Source: Bacteroidales bacterium
GTDB lineage: Bacteria; Bacteroidota; Bacteroidia; Bacteroidales; Muribaculaceae
Assembly (NCBI GenBank): GCA_014800845.1
Contig: JAAVFJ010000025.1
Span: 1 to 55,054 of the forward strand
DNA length: 55,054 bases
Reading direction: 5' to 3'
Part shown: piece by piece, positions 8,148 to 17,302 of the stretch
Position numbering within the stretch: position 1 is the stretch's first letter
Layout: each line of letters starts with the position of its first letter
Translations under genes and position numbers: made by a program
Notes under the pieces: model-generated
Told to the model about the DNA's origin: nothing
The model's database searches: none
What the model saw: the letters and a program-made list of their open reading frames with translations, nothing else

Positions 8148-8726
8148 ATGCTGACATACATCTCCATAATCATAACAGCGATATTCATCAACAATATCGT
8201 GCTGGCCCAGTTCCTGGGCATCTGCCCCTTCCTGGGTGTGTCCAAACGCACGGATTCCGCGCTGGGCATGGGCGCCGCAGTGACGTTTGTGATAACCATG
8301 GCCACTCTGGTGACCTGGTGCTTGCAGACCTATGTGCTCGACCCCCTCGATCTGGGCTTCCTGCAGACCATACTCTTCATCCTCGTCATAGCCGCGCTGG
8401 TGCAGATGCTCGAGATCATAATCCGCAAGATAGCCCCGGCTCTCTACATGTCGCTGGGTGTGTTCCTGCCCCTCATCACCACCAACTGCGCGGTGCTCGG
8501 TGTGGCTATCCTCGTAGTGCAGAAAGGCTTCACGCTCGGCGAAAGCCTCACCTACGCCGTGGCTACCTCCGTGGGCTTCGCGCTGGCTATGTGGATATTC
8601 GCAGGCATCCGCGAACAGCTCGCGCTGACGGCCGTGCCCAAGCAGATGAAAGGTGTGCCCCTGGCCCTCGTGGGCGCCGGCATCCTCGCCATGGCCTTCA
8701 TGGGCTTCTCCGGAATCAAAATCTGA
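8148..8726 (+). CDS. rnfA: Rnf complex subunit A
   Basis: RnfA pairs with RnfE in the membrane core and is related to NqrE. It has 192 residues with six hydrophobic segments. The conserved NNIVLAQFLGICPFLGVSK stretch (15-33) and LPLITTNCAVLG (about 106-117) are present, both bearing the cysteines expected for the shared iron centre. It is the last gene of the operon: the next gene has its own promoter, and a weak hairpin (8736..8761) follows the stop codon. Confidence 0.95.
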   Translation: MLTYISIIITAIFINNIVLAQFLGICPFLGVSKRTDSALGMGAAVTFVITMATLVTWCLQTYVLDPLDLGFLQTILFILVIAALVQMLEIIIRKIAPALYMSLGVFLPLITTNCAVLGVAILVVQKGFTLGESLTYAVATSVGFALAMWIFAGIREQLALTAVPKQMKGVPLALVGAGILAMAFMGFSGIKI

Positions 8727-8735
8727 GAGTGCGTT

Positions 8736-8761
8736 TGGTTTAGACACATACAACTAAACCA
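8736..8761 (+). terminator. Hairpin after the rnf operon, weak terminator candidate
   Basis: TGGTTTAG (8736-8743) pairs exactly with CTAAACCA (8754-8761) around a 10-nt loop. There is no T run after it, so termination is uncertain. Confidence 0.3.
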
Positions 8762-8771
8762 TCTCTAAATA

Positions 8772-8802
8772 TTGTGAATTTTGGAAAGATTGACTATCTT
8801 TG
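8772..8802 (+). promoter_or_regulatory. Promoter of fbp
   Basis: The -7 box TATCTTTG is at 8795-8802, with TTG at 8772-8774 exactly 20 bp upstream. Predicted leader about 50 nt. Confidence 0.7.
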
Positions 8803-8859
8803 CGCACACTGAGACAAGGGTAGTTTCTGCCTGAACATTCAGCTAACACAGGTTATACC

Positions 8860-10860
8860 ATGCACAACACCCAGACTGATCACGCTTTTACGGCCGATGA
8901 GTTGCACTATCTGCAGCTGCTGTCAAAGAGCTTCCCCACCGTGGCAGCCGCCAGCACAGAGATAATCAACCTCGAGGCTATCTTGAATCTGCCGAAGGGC
9001 ACGGAATATTTCCTCACCGACATACATGGGGAGGATGAGGCATTCAGGCACGTGCTCAAGAACGCTTCCGGCACCATCCGCCGCAAGGTAGATGAAATCT
9101 ACGGCACATCGCTTCGTGAGCATGAGCGGCAGGAGCTCTGCACGCTCATCTACTATCCACACGAAAAACTCAAGCTGCTGCGTAAAAGTGTGCCCCCCGA
9201 GGAGATGCGCGAATGGTATCAGATCACCCTTAACCGCCTCGTGAAGGTCTGCCAGAATGTCAGCTCCAAGTACACGCGCTCCAAGGTGCAGAAAGCCCTG
9301 CCCCGGGAGTTCAGCTACATAATCCAGGAGCTGCTGCATGAGACGGAAGCCGACCCCAACAAGGCTGCTTACTTCGGACAAATCATCTCCACCATCATAG
9401 CCACCCAGCGTGCCGAAGCCTTCATCGAGGCCCTGTGTCAGCTGATTCAGCGTCTGGCCATCGACTCCCTCCACATAGTGGGTGACATCTATGACCGCGG
9501 CCCCGGTGCGCATATCATAATGGACACTCTCTGCGACTATCACAACGTGGACGTGCAGTGGGGCAATCATGACCTGCTCTGGATGGGTGCCTACGCCGGC
9601 AACAATGCTTCGATAGCCAATGTGGTGCGCATCTGCCTGCGCTATGCCAACCTTGACACTCTCGAGGAGGGCTATGGCATCAACCTGCTCCCGCTCGCCA
9701 CTTTCGCCATGGAGACCTATGCCGACAGCCCGCTGGAGGTGTTCAAACCTAAGGTGAAGTTCATAGGGAAATATTACACAGACAAGGAGAAACGCATCAT
9801 AGCGCAGATGCACAAAGCCATCAGCGTGATTATGTGGAAGCTCGAAGGGGCGCTCATTGACGCTCACCCCGAGTGGGGAATGAGCGACCGCAAGCAGCTG
9901 CATCTGATAGACCGCGAGCAGGGCACCGTGACCATCGAGGGGGTGAGCTACAAGATGAAGGACTCCCACTTCCCCACCATAGACCCTCAGAACCCTTACG
10001 CGCTCACGGCCGAGGAGGGGGGCATAGTGACCCATCTTCACGGCTCATTCACCGGCAGCGAGAAGCTGCGCCGCCACGTGCGCTTCATGCTCCACAAGGG
10101 CTCCTTCTATTTGGTCAGAAACAACAACCTGCTCTTTCACGCCTCCATCCCGCTGACAGCAGCCGGCGAGCTTAAGAGCGTGGAAGTAGAGGGAGAGACT
10201 TACAGTGGCAAGCGGCTGCTCGACCGCCTGGATGCGCTGGTGCAGCTGGCCTGCCGCCACCGCTCCGAGATAAGCGAGGCGCAGCAGTATGCCATAGACT
10301 TCATGTGGTACCTGTGGTGCGGCCCCGACAGCCCCTCGTTTGACAAAAGCCGCATGGCCACCTTCGAGCGCTACCTGCTCTCCGACAAGGAGCCGCAGAA
10401 GGAGGAGAAGGGCTGGTACTACAAGCTCAGCGACCGCGAGGAGGTCTGCGACATGATTCTCAAGGAATTCGGCCTCAATCCGCAAGGGGGCCATATCATC
10501 AACGGTCATGTGCCCGTGAAGACAGTAAAAGGGGAGAAGCCGGTGAAGGCCGGGGGCAAACTGCTCGTAATCGACGGCGGTTTCTCCAAAGCCTATCAGC
10601 CCGAGACCGGCATAGCCGGCTACACACTCGTGTTCCACTCGCGCGGCCTGCAGCTCGTGCAGAACAACCCCTTTGAGAGCCGACAGAAAGCCATAGAAGA
10701 GGGGAGCGATATCCTGGGCGAGACAGTGCTTCAGGAGTGGGGCGCTCAGCGCCTGCGGGTGCGCGACACCGACAAGGGGCACGAACTCCAGCGTCAGGTC
10801 AACGAGCTCTTCCGCCTGCTGAAAGCCTATCGCTCCGGCTTGATTCACGAGAGAGGATAA
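8860..10860 (+). CDS. fbp: Class III fructose-1,6-bisphosphatase
   Basis: Hydrolyses fructose 1,6-bisphosphate to fructose 6-phosphate in gluconeogenesis. The 666-residue protein is of the large firmicute/Bacteroidetes FBPase type with a calcineurin-like metallophosphatase core. The metal-binding motifs are GDIYDRGPG (from residue 208) and GNHD (about 234-237). Later GGHIINGHVPVKTVKGEKP and LLVIDGGFSKAYQPETGIAG carry further conserved residues. It has its own promoter and is followed after 41 bp by an aminotransferase gene without a visible promoter, so read-through is possible. Confidence 0.95.
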   Translation: MHNTQTDHAFTADELHYLQLLSKSFPTVAAASTEIINLEAILNLPKGTEYFLTDIHGEDEAFRHVLKNASGTIRRKVDEIYGTSLREHERQELCTLIYYPHEKLKLLRKSVPPEEMREWYQITLNRLVKVCQNVSSKYTRSKVQKALPREFSYIIQELLHETEADPNKAAYFGQIISTIIATQRAEAFIEALCQLIQRLAIDSLHIVGDIYDRGPGAHIIMDTLCDYHNVDVQWGNHDLLWMGAYAGNNASIANVVRICLRYANLDTLEEGYGINLLPLATFAMETYADSPLEVFKPKVKFIGKYYTDKEKRIIAQMHKAISVIMWKLEGALIDAHPEWGMSDRKQLHLIDREQGTVTIEGVSYKMKDSHFPTIDPQNPYALTAEEGGIVTHLHGSFTGSEKLRRHVRFMLHKGSFYLVRNNNLLFHASIPLTAAGELKSVEVEGETYSGKRLLDRLDALVQLACRHRSEISEAQQYAIDFMWYLWCGPDSPSFDKSRMATFERYLLSDKEPQKEEKGWYYKLSDREEVCDMILKEFGLNPQGGHIINGHVPVKTVKGEKPVKAGGKLLVIDGGFSKAYQPETGIAGYTLVFHSRGLQLVQNNPFESRQKAIEEGSDILGETVLQEWGAQRLRVRDTDKGHELQRQVNELFRLLKAYRSGLIHERG

Positions 10861-10901
10861 CCTAATCATATTCGCAATATACTCCTAAAAACTTCAATCT
10901 T

Positions 10902-12101
10902 ATGCCTCAAATTTCACAAAGGGCTATCGAGATGCCCGCTTCACCTATCCGCAAACTCGCTCCCTTGGCCACAACCGCTAAAGAGCGAGGACTCAAAGTT
11001 TATCCGCTCAACATCGGGCAGCCCGATCTCCCTTCGCCTCCTCAGGCTTTTGAGGCTCTGCATAAACTTAATCGCAAACTGCTTGAGTACAGCCCCTCTG
11101 ACGGTATCGCTTCGCTGCGCGCGAAGATGACGGAGTATTACGAGCGGCAGGGCATTCACACCTCTGCTGATGAAATTATAGTGACAGCCGGCGGCTCCGA
11201 GGCACTATTATTCTCATTCTTTGCCTGCTTGAATCCGGGCGATGAAATTATAATACCCGAACCCGCCTACGCCAACTATCTGGGCTTTGCAGAAATGGCC
11301 GATGTAAAGGTAGTGCCCATACTCTCTAAGATTGAAGATGATTTTGCGCTCCCCCCGGTAGAAAGCTTCAAGGAGCGCATCACCCCCCGCACACGCGCCA
11401 TACTGCTCTGTAACCCCAACAACCCCACCGGCTACGTCTATTCCCGCCACGAGATAGAGGTGCTGCGCGACCTTGTCCGCGAGTATGACCTTTACCTTAT
11501 TTCCGATGAAGTGTATCGAGAATTTTGCTATACTGATACTCCGCACACTTCCGTGTTCAGCATTGAGGGTATGGATGATAACGTGGTGATGGTTGACTCC
11601 GTATCGAAGCGTTACGATGAATGTGGCATACGTATAGGTGCCATAGTGAGCCGCAACAGGGCTCTGCTTGCTTCCATCATGAAATATTGTCAGGCCCGTC
11701 TGTCTCCTCCGTTGTTAGGGCAGATAGTGGCTGAGGCCAGCATGGATGCTTCGCCGGAATATATTAAGGGCGTATATGAGGAATACATCTCCCGCAGGGA
11801 TGTGTTGGTCAATGGTCTTAACAGAATTCCGGGGGTCTATTCGCCTATGCCTAAAGGGGCGTTCTACACTGTGGCTGCACTTCCGGTGGATGATGCCGAA
11901 GATTTTTGCCGTTGGTGTCTGAGCGAATTCAGCTACGAGGGCGCAACCGTATTTATGGCTCCGGCTGCCGGTTTCTATTCCACACCCGGCGCCGGTAAAA
12001 ATCAAGTGCGAATAGCTTACGTGCTCCGTAAGGAGGAGCTTGAAAAAGCTCTTATCGTTCTTGAAAAAGCCCTGGAAGCTTATGCCCGCCTCGGGTCTTA
12101 A
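10902..12101 (+). CDS. PLP-dependent aminotransferase, class I/II (fold type I)
   Basis: A 399-residue aspartate-aminotransferase-like enzyme. NPNNPTGYVYSRHE (about 170-183) and SDEVYREFCY (about 201-210) are typical PLP-pocket segments. Lys236 in VDSVSKRYDECGIRIG is the Schiff-base lysine. The C-terminal FMAPAAGFY and QVRIAYV stretch includes the arginine that binds the substrate carboxylate. The amino donor cannot be told from sequence. The usual SKxF/Y-S-type motif is here SKRYDECG, a variant known in one Bacteroidetes/archaeal-like subgroup. The gene ends before two strong hairpins. Confidence 0.9.
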   Translation: MPQISQRAIEMPASPIRKLAPLATTAKERGLKVYPLNIGQPDLPSPPQAFEALHKLNRKLLEYSPSDGIASLRAKMTEYYERQGIHTSADEIIVTAGGSEALLFSFFACLNPGDEIIIPEPAYANYLGFAEMADVKVVPILSKIEDDFALPPVESFKERITPRTRAILLCNPNNPTGYVYSRHEIEVLRDLVREYDLYLISDEVYREFCYTDTPHTSVFSIEGMDDNVVMVDSVSKRYDECGIRIGAIVSRNRALLASIMKYCQARLSPPLLGQIVAEASMDASPEYIKGVYEEYISRRDVLVNGLNRIPGVYSPMPKGAFYTVAALPVDDAEDFCRWCLSEFSYEGATVFMAPAAGFYSTPGAGKNQVRIAYVLRKEELEKALIVLEKALEAYARLGS

Positions 12102-12119
12102 GCCTTAGGTTTTAAAGCC

Positions 12120-12192
12120 AACGCCCGGCCACAACGTAGGCGTTAGATGAATTCCGTCAAACGCAAGCGCGCCCTTCGTGCGCTTGCGTTTG
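12120..12192 (+). terminator. Tandem hairpins after the aminotransferase gene
   Basis: AACGCC (12120-12125) pairs with GGCGTT (12139-12144). A 13-bp perfect stem follows: CAAACGCAAGCGC (12158-12170) with GCGCTTGCGTTTG (12180-12192) around a 9-nt loop. There is no T run, so the second hairpin may end or stabilise the upstream mRNA. Its position argues against a coding start at 12147. Confidence 0.5.
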
Positions 12193-12258
12193 CCGATATT
12201 CAATTTGCGCACCGTCTTAACCGCGAGGGGGCGCCGGCTTGGCGGGTTGATGTTCCCT

Positions 12259-12290
12259 TTTGGTTTTCGGCGAAGTTTTTCGTAACTTTG
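12259..12290 (+). promoter_or_regulatory. Promoter of the LolC/E-type permease gene, start at the ATG
   Basis: TTTG at 12259-12262 and the -7 box TAACTTTG at 12283-12290 are separated by 20 bp. The ATG at 12297 begins 7 nt after the final G of the box, which is where transcription is expected to start. The mRNA may be leaderless. Confidence 0.65.
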
Positions 12291-12296
12291 CAGTTA

Positions 12297-13520
12297 ATGA
12301 ATGTAGATCTTTTTATTGCACGCCGTATCTCTGCAGGCGATGACTCCGGACGTACCTCGCCGGCTGTCAAGGTTGCCATTGCCTCTGTTGCGCTCTCTAT
12401 CACCATAATGATTCTGGCGGTGAGCATTGTGGGCGGCTTCCGGCGTGAGATAATCAATAAAGTGGCGGGGCTCAACTCTCACCTCTCTCTTTATCTGTCG
12501 GGTGACGAGGAGGGGTTGCTCGATTTCACTCCCGAGCTCTCTCAGACTATTCGCACCACGCCTCATGTCACGGCTGCTGACCTCAGCGTCAGTCTGCCTG
12601 TATTGCTCAAGACTCCTGATACCTTCAAGGGCCTATATCTGAAGAGTATAGCTTCGGGCTCCGATACCACTTTTCTTCACTCCATTCTCACAGAAGGCAG
12701 GCTCCCGCGACCGGACAGCCGCGAGCTGCTGATTTCGCGCGGCGTGGCCTCACACATGAAGGTGAACGCCGGCGACTCCCTCAATCTCTTTGTGGTGGCC
12801 GATGCTGTGACCGGGCGCCGCATGCGTGTGGCCGGCATCTATGATTCGCATCTGGAGAATTTCGATGACTACACCGTCTACGCTTCGCTACCCTTTGCGC
12901 AGGGGCTCGTGAAGGCTGACAGTGCGCAGGGCTCCGGCATAGAAATCTCGGTAGACGACATTGAGAACATACCGCAGGTGAGCAGCAATCTGATTGACCG
13001 CCTCAACGACGCGCTCCTCAAGGGGGATTTGCGTCAGAACTACTCCATAGACACCCTGATGGGGCGCGGAGCAAATTACTTTGCGTGGCTCGACATGCTC
13101 GATGTGAATGTTTGGATAATCCTCACACTCATGACCGTGGTGGCGCTCTTCACGCTCATCTCCGGCGTGCTGATAATAATCTTGGAGAAGGTGAGATTCA
13201 TCGGGGTGATGCGCGCCATCGGGGCCTCATCGGGCCGCATGGGGCGCGTGTTCGTGCTGTTGGCGCTCCGCATCGCTGCCAAGGGGATGCTGATAGGTAA
13301 TCTGGCCGCGCTGGCAATAGTTGTAGCTCAGAGCCTGTGGCACTTCCTGCCCCTGAACCCCAAAGCTTACTATATAGATTTCGTGCCCGTAAGCCTGAAT
13401 GTAGTGTTGTGGCTGCTTATCAACGCCGCGTTCATAGTAATCATCTACGGCGTGCTGCTGATTCCGGCCCGCTTCGTGAGCAAAATCTCCCCCTCGGAGA
13501 GCATGCGCTTCGAGCATTGA
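12297..13520 (+). CDS. ABC transporter permease, LolC/LolE type (FtsX domain)
   Basis: Resembles the inner-membrane subunit that extracts outer-membrane lipoproteins for the Lol pathway. The protein has 407 residues: one N-terminal transmembrane helix (about 24-48), a large periplasmic MacB-like domain, and three C-terminal helices in an FtsX domain (from about 265). The region KVRFIGVMRAIGASSGRM is the characteristic coupling segment. I place the start at 12297 because the extra 50 codons available upstream would contain the promoter box and a 13-bp hairpin. No ATPase gene adjoins it; in Bacteroidetes the partner often lies elsewhere. Confidence 0.85.
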   Translation: MNVDLFIARRISAGDDSGRTSPAVKVAIASVALSITIMILAVSIVGGFRREIINKVAGLNSHLSLYLSGDEEGLLDFTPELSQTIRTTPHVTAADLSVSLPVLLKTPDTFKGLYLKSIASGSDTTFLHSILTEGRLPRPDSRELLISRGVASHMKVNAGDSLNLFVVADAVTGRRMRVAGIYDSHLENFDDYTVYASLPFAQGLVKADSAQGSGIEISVDDIENIPQVSSNLIDRLNDALLKGDLRQNYSIDTLMGRGANYFAWLDMLDVNVWIILTLMTVVALFTLISGVLIIILEKVRFIGVMRAIGASSGRMGRVFVLLALRIAAKGMLIGNLAALAIVVAQSLWHFLPLNPKAYYIDFVPVSLNVVLWLLINAAFIVIIYGVLLIPARFVSKISPSESMRFEH

Positions 13521-13711
13521 TAGTTTCCAAGCTGAAAACACTGAACAATTCCGAAAGCGATTTGTTAAAATTATAAAGTTTGCATAAAGGTAATGCACTC
13601 AACCACTGAGTCTTCACCCGAAGCGAGCCTTTAACGGTGCTGTAAAAGCTCAAAAGCAGGATAGAAAACCACTAAAATGTGTTGTAAAACATGATTTTTT
13701 AGCATTTTCTA

Positions 13712-13741
13712 TTGTGGTTAAAAAATTTTTGATTACTTTTG
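13712..13741 (+). promoter_or_regulatory. Promoter of the winged-helix gene
   Basis: TTG at 13712-13714 and the -7 box TACTTTTG at 13734-13741 are 19 bp apart. Predicted leader about 45 nt. The rest of 13521-13711 is AT-rich with no gene seen. Confidence 0.6.
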
Positions 13742-13792
13742 CAGCGTTTTAGGAAAAATAAGTATAGTAAGTTTTATTAATTTTAGGTAAAA

Positions 13793-13999
13793 ATGAACAT
13801 CGAATCAATCGGAACCTGGGCCGGCGAAGTTTATAAGGCTCTCGAATCAAGCGAAACCCGCATGCTTGGTCTTAAGCAGATTAAAAAAGCAACCAAGCTG
13901 AAGAAAGATGAACTGATGGCAGCGTTCGGCTGGCTTGGCCGCGAAGGCAAAATCGCTATCACCACTAATGACGAAGACATCGTTCTGACTCTTGTATAA
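13793..13999 (+). CDS. Winged helix-turn-helix protein (DUF2582-like), 68 aa
   Basis: A 68-residue protein that forms a single winged-helix domain. Helix 1 is IGTWAGEVYKALESS. The helix-turn-helix lies around LKQIKKATKLKKDELMAAFGWLGREG (about 27-52; positions 27-46 hold the Lys-rich recognition part). A wing follows (KIAITTNDEDIVLTLV). This matches the PF10771 family, common in Bacteroidetes and close to eukaryotic-like and archaeal small HTH proteins. It may bind DNA, but no target is known. The short gene sits alone between a good promoter and a strong terminator, typical of an abundant small protein. Confidence 0.8.
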   Translation: MNIESIGTWAGEVYKALESSETRMLGLKQIKKATKLKKDELMAAFGWLGREGKIAITTNDEDIVLTLV

Positions 14000-14025
14000 A
14001 GAAGTCCTGAATACTCATAATGACA

Positions 14026-14070
14026 CGTCCGGTGCAATTCACAGACAGTTGCACCGGACGATTGTTTTTT
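14026..14070 (+). terminator. Rho-independent terminator of the winged-helix gene
   Basis: A perfect 12-bp stem: CGTCCGGTGCAA (14026-14037) with TTGCACCGGACG (14049-14060), an 11-nt loop, then ATTGTTTTTT. Confidence 0.9.
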
Positions 14071-14117
14071 CTCCGCCGGCGGCATAATTTAGCGGAGCGC
14101 CGGAGCGTTTAGAGAGT

Positions 14118-14648
14118 GTGAAAAGATATTTATTGAAGGTTGATGCGCTCGACATTTTTATCGAAGTGAAGCGCGTGAAGGGGTTGCGCCTGAGAGTGCG
14201 CCCCCAAGGAATCTTTATGTCCGTGCCTCCCGGCACATCGGCGGAGTACTGTCGCAATTTCGTGCGTGAAAACATGGCGTGGGTAATAAGCTGTCTGCAG
14301 AAACAGCAGCAGCGTAAGGAGAAAATGGCCGAGCTTACCCACGAGAAGATGATGGAATACATTGAGGACTTCAAGCCCCGCTTCCTGCAGTGGCAAAGGA
14401 AGATGAACCTGTATTGCACCGATGTGACCTTTAAGGATTTAACCTCGCGCTGGGGAAGCTGTAACTACATGACCCGCAAAATCACCATCAATGTCAAGCT
14501 TGCGCTCTATCCGCCGCAGTGCACGGACTACGTGATAGTCCATGAGCTGGCACATCTGGTTCATCCCAACCACTCCGCCGCCTTCTGGGCCCTCGTGGAA
14601 CAGTACATGCCCGACTGGCGCACACACCGCGCAGCGCTCAAAAAGTGA
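14118..14648 (+). CDS. YgjP/SprT-like metallopeptidase (DUF45)
   Basis: A 176-residue member of the YgjP family (M48/DUF45-like zinc protease fold). The zinc motif HELAH is at 142-146, followed by H149 and H152 (LVHPNHSAAFW) and the usual C-terminal YMPDWRTHR. LTSRWGSCN (about 111-119) is another family hallmark. Substrate is unknown; relatives are described as predicted metal-dependent hydrolases. The start is GTG at 14118, chosen because it gives the normal family N-terminus (about 17 residues before the VKRVKGLRLRV strand). It follows a strong terminator closely and no consensus promoter is visible. Confidence 0.85.
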   Translation: MKRYLLKVDALDIFIEVKRVKGLRLRVRPQGIFMSVPPGTSAEYCRNFVRENMAWVISCLQKQQQRKEKMAELTHEKMMEYIEDFKPRFLQWQRKMNLYCTDVTFKDLTSRWGSCNYMTRKITINVKLALYPPQCTDYVIVHELAHLVHPNHSAAFWALVEQYMPDWRTHRAALKK

Positions 14649-14746
14649 AAACGAAGGCCCGGGGTGTAACTATTCTGTTTGTCGGCAACATTGGTCTATT
14701 TGTAACATCGGGGGTCTAAATATTTCGCGCACTCGGGGATTTTCAT

Positions 14747-14754
14747 TAACTTTG
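14747..14754 (+). promoter_or_regulatory. Promoter -7 box of the RND efflux operon
   Basis: TAACTTTG at 14747-14754. The expected start site is near 14760, a leader of about 25 nt. No clear -33 element. An in-frame GTG at 14754 lies inside the box, so it cannot be the translation start. Confidence 0.6.
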
Positions 14755-14783
14755 TGGCTAAAACTTGTTTTACGCCTATATCA

Positions 14784-16169
14784 ATGAAAAAGAATGTTTT
14801 AGCTGCCAGCTGCGGCATACTGCTTTTGTCGGGACTGCTCCCTTGCGTGGAGGCCCGGGCAGGCGAGTCCGCAGACTCTGTGGCCACTATCCAGCCGCTG
14901 CAGCAAGCTCAATCGCTCATCCTCTCGCGTGAGCAGTGCGTGCAGATTGCGCTGAGCGAAAATCCTACTATCAAAGTTGCGGACATGGAGGTGACCCGCA
15001 TGGATTATTCCAAGCGTGAGACACTTGCTCAGCTTTTCCCCGACATTAACTTTGCTGCCAATTATCAGCGCTCCATAGAGCTCCAGACCATGAAGATGAA
15101 CATGGGGGGCTCCTCGCAGAGCATCAAGATGGGTTCAGACAACACCTGGAGCATGGGCTTCCAGGCCACAATGCCGCTCGTTGCGCCCCAGCTTTGGAAA
15201 AGCATCAACATCTCTGACACACAGATTCTGCGCAATGTTGAGAGTGCGCGTGCCTCGCGCCTCGACATGGTGAATCAGGTGAACCAGGCCTACTACACGC
15301 TGCTGCTCGCCGAGGCTTCCAAGCAGGTGATTGAGCAGAATTACGACAATGCCAAGTTTAATGCCGACCTCTACGAGAAGCAGTATGCCGCCGGCACCGC
15401 CTCGGAGTATGACGTGCTCCGCTCACAGGTGCAGGTGAAAAATATAGAGCCCGAGCTGCTTCAGGCCGACATTGCCATAAAGCAGGCCAAGCTCCAGCTC
15501 AAGATTCTGATGGGCCTGGACCTGGCCACAGAAATCACCCCTGATGTGACTCTGCAGCAGATGCAGCAGGACATGTATGCCTACACGATGGGTCTGGACA
15601 CCTCGCTGGCCGACAACACCCAGATGCGCACCATGGACATAGACACCGAGCTGCTGAAGCAGACTCTGTCGCTGCGTAAGCGTGCGTTCATCCCCACGCT
15701 GGCGGCTACCTTCAATCTCAACTGGCTCTCCATGAGCAACGGCAACGCCCTGCGCAACTTCGATTTCACCCCCTATTCCAACGTGGGTCTGACTCTGGCC
15801 GTGCCCATCTTCTCCGGCGGCAAGCGCTATTACGGAGTGAAGCAGGTCGAAGTGCAGCTGGCCGAGATGACCTTTCAGCGCGAAAACCTGGAGAACAGTC
15901 TGAAGGCACAGGTGGAGCTCGCTGTGGACAACATCAACAAGGAGGTGCGTCAGATATCATCGAATGCCGAGGGTGTGCGTCAAGCTGACAAGGCCTACGA
16001 AATCATGCAGCGCAGCTTTGAAATCGGCGCGGCCACCTATCTGGACCTGCGCGACAGCGAGCTGGCTCAGACCACCTCAAAACTGGCTTATTATCAGGCC
16101 ATCTACAACTACTTAATATCAACCTCGGAGCTTGACCTGCTGTTAGGTCGCGGCCTCCCCAATCAATAA
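14784..16169 (+). CDS. TolC-family outer-membrane efflux protein
   Basis: Outer-membrane channel of a tripartite efflux system. 461 residues starting MKKNVLAASCGILLLSGLLP, a signal peptide that ends near residue 26. Two outer-membrane-efflux-protein repeats follow, with long coiled-coil helices rich in Ala, Gln and Glu; a conserved LSREQCVQIALSENPTIK segment opens the first repeat. The start at 14784 is chosen over an in-frame GTG that overlaps the promoter. The adaptor gene follows after 14 bp and the pump gene after it, so the order is channel, adaptor, pump. Confidence 0.92.
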   Translation: MKKNVLAASCGILLLSGLLPCVEARAGESADSVATIQPLQQAQSLILSREQCVQIALSENPTIKVADMEVTRMDYSKRETLAQLFPDINFAANYQRSIELQTMKMNMGGSSQSIKMGSDNTWSMGFQATMPLVAPQLWKSINISDTQILRNVESARASRLDMVNQVNQAYYTLLLAEASKQVIEQNYDNAKFNADLYEKQYAAGTASEYDVLRSQVQVKNIEPELLQADIAIKQAKLQLKILMGLDLATEITPDVTLQQMQQDMYAYTMGLDTSLADNTQMRTMDIDTELLKQTLSLRKRAFIPTLAATFNLNWLSMSNGNALRNFDFTPYSNVGLTLAVPIFSGGKRYYGVKQVEVQLAEMTFQRENLENSLKAQVELAVDNINKEVRQISSNAEGVRQADKAYEIMQRSFEIGAATYLDLRDSELAQTTSKLAYYQAIYNYLISTSELDLLLGRGLPNQ

Positions 16170-16183
16170 TCTTTTATAGCACC

Positions 16184-17251
16184 ATGAACAAGTCAATCTT
16201 GAAATTCATGAGCATAGCCGCATGCTGCGTTCTGGCATGCGCCTGCTCCAAAAAGTCCGATGACAACAAGAAGGCCGAGGCCGATACAATCCCCGTCGTG
16301 AAGCTCGAGACAGTGGGGGAAGAGGAGGTGGAACAGACCTTCACTTACACCGCGTCGATGGAGGCCGACAAAATCAATAACATCTCCTCATCCATGCCGC
16401 TGCGCATCAAAAGCATCCTCGTGGAGGAGGGGCAGCGCGTAGGTAAAGGGCAGCGTGTGGTAGTGCTCGACGACGTGAACACCACCACCTACGAGCTGCA
16501 GGTGGCCAACGCCGAAGCGCAGCTTAAGAACGTGCAGATTAACTACGACCGCGCCGTGGAGCTGCTCAAGATAGGTGGCGGAACCCGCCAGGGCGTAGAC
16601 CAGATGGAGCTTCAGCTTGCCAATGCCCGCAACGCTGTGGCCTCAGCACGCCGCGCCCTGGCCAACGCCCGCGAAAACTCGGTGCTCGTCTCCCCCGTCA
16701 ACGGCGTGGTGACAGCACGCAACTATGACCCGGGCGACATGACCGGCAATCTGCCCATCCTCACCGTGGCGCAGGTGCAGCCCATCAAGGCTATCATCAA
16801 TGTCAGCGAGAGCGAATACTCACTGGTGCACACCGGCATGACCACCACCATGACCTTTGACACCTATGGCGACGCCGAATTCACCGGCACCATCACCAAA
16901 ATCATGCCTACCGTAGACGCCGCCACCCGCACATTTGGCGTGGAGATTTCGCTCCCCAACCGCGACGACCGCATCCTGCCCGGCATGTTTGCCAAGGTGA
17001 ATCTCGTGCTCGGCACAGCCCGCCACACCGTGGTGCCCGACCGCGCCGTAGTGAAGCAGCAGGGTTCAGGCGACCACTATGTCTACGTCTACGACCCCAA
17101 GACCGAGACCGTGGCCTTCAACAAAGTGGAGTTAGGTCAGCGCCTCGGCGGCAGCTACGAGCTCATAAGCGGTGTGCCCGCAGGCTCCCAGGTAGTAGTC
17201 TCCGGTCAGGCAGCTCTGGCCAACGGCAAGAAAGTACAGGTGCAAAAGTAA
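16184..17251 (+). CDS. RND efflux periplasmic adaptor lipoprotein
   Basis: Membrane-fusion protein that bridges pump and channel. 355 residues. The N-terminus (MNKSILKFMSIAACCVLACA) is a lipoprotein signal with the acylated cysteine at 19 or 21, followed by a basic and acidic linker. A split biotinyl-lipoyl domain flanks a short alpha-hairpin (about residues 85-165): the half-motif around KSILVEEGQRVGKGQRVVVL and its mate around NSVLVSPVNGVVTARNYDPG. A beta-barrel and a membrane-proximal domain complete the fold. The gene lies between the TolC-like and pump genes. Confidence 0.92.
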   Translation: MNKSILKFMSIAACCVLACACSKKSDDNKKAEADTIPVVKLETVGEEEVEQTFTYTASMEADKINNISSSMPLRIKSILVEEGQRVGKGQRVVVLDDVNTTTYELQVANAEAQLKNVQINYDRAVELLKIGGGTRQGVDQMELQLANARNAVASARRALANARENSVLVSPVNGVVTARNYDPGDMTGNLPILTVAQVQPIKAIINVSESEYSLVHTGMTTTMTFDTYGDAEFTGTITKIMPTVDAATRTFGVEISLPNRDDRILPGMFAKVNLVLGTARHTVVPDRAVVKQQGSGDHYVYVYDPKTETVAFNKVELGQRLGGSYELISGVPAGSQVVVSGQAALANGKKVQVQK

Positions 17252-17302
17252 CCCCAAGCGCCCCAATCTCACTATAAAGCCCCAAATAAGTAAGTTAAAA
17301 AT

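Noticed and set aside
8923-10041. A 372-codon minus-strand frame
   Set aside because: Antisense to fbp; no domain pattern, and the + strand protein is certain.
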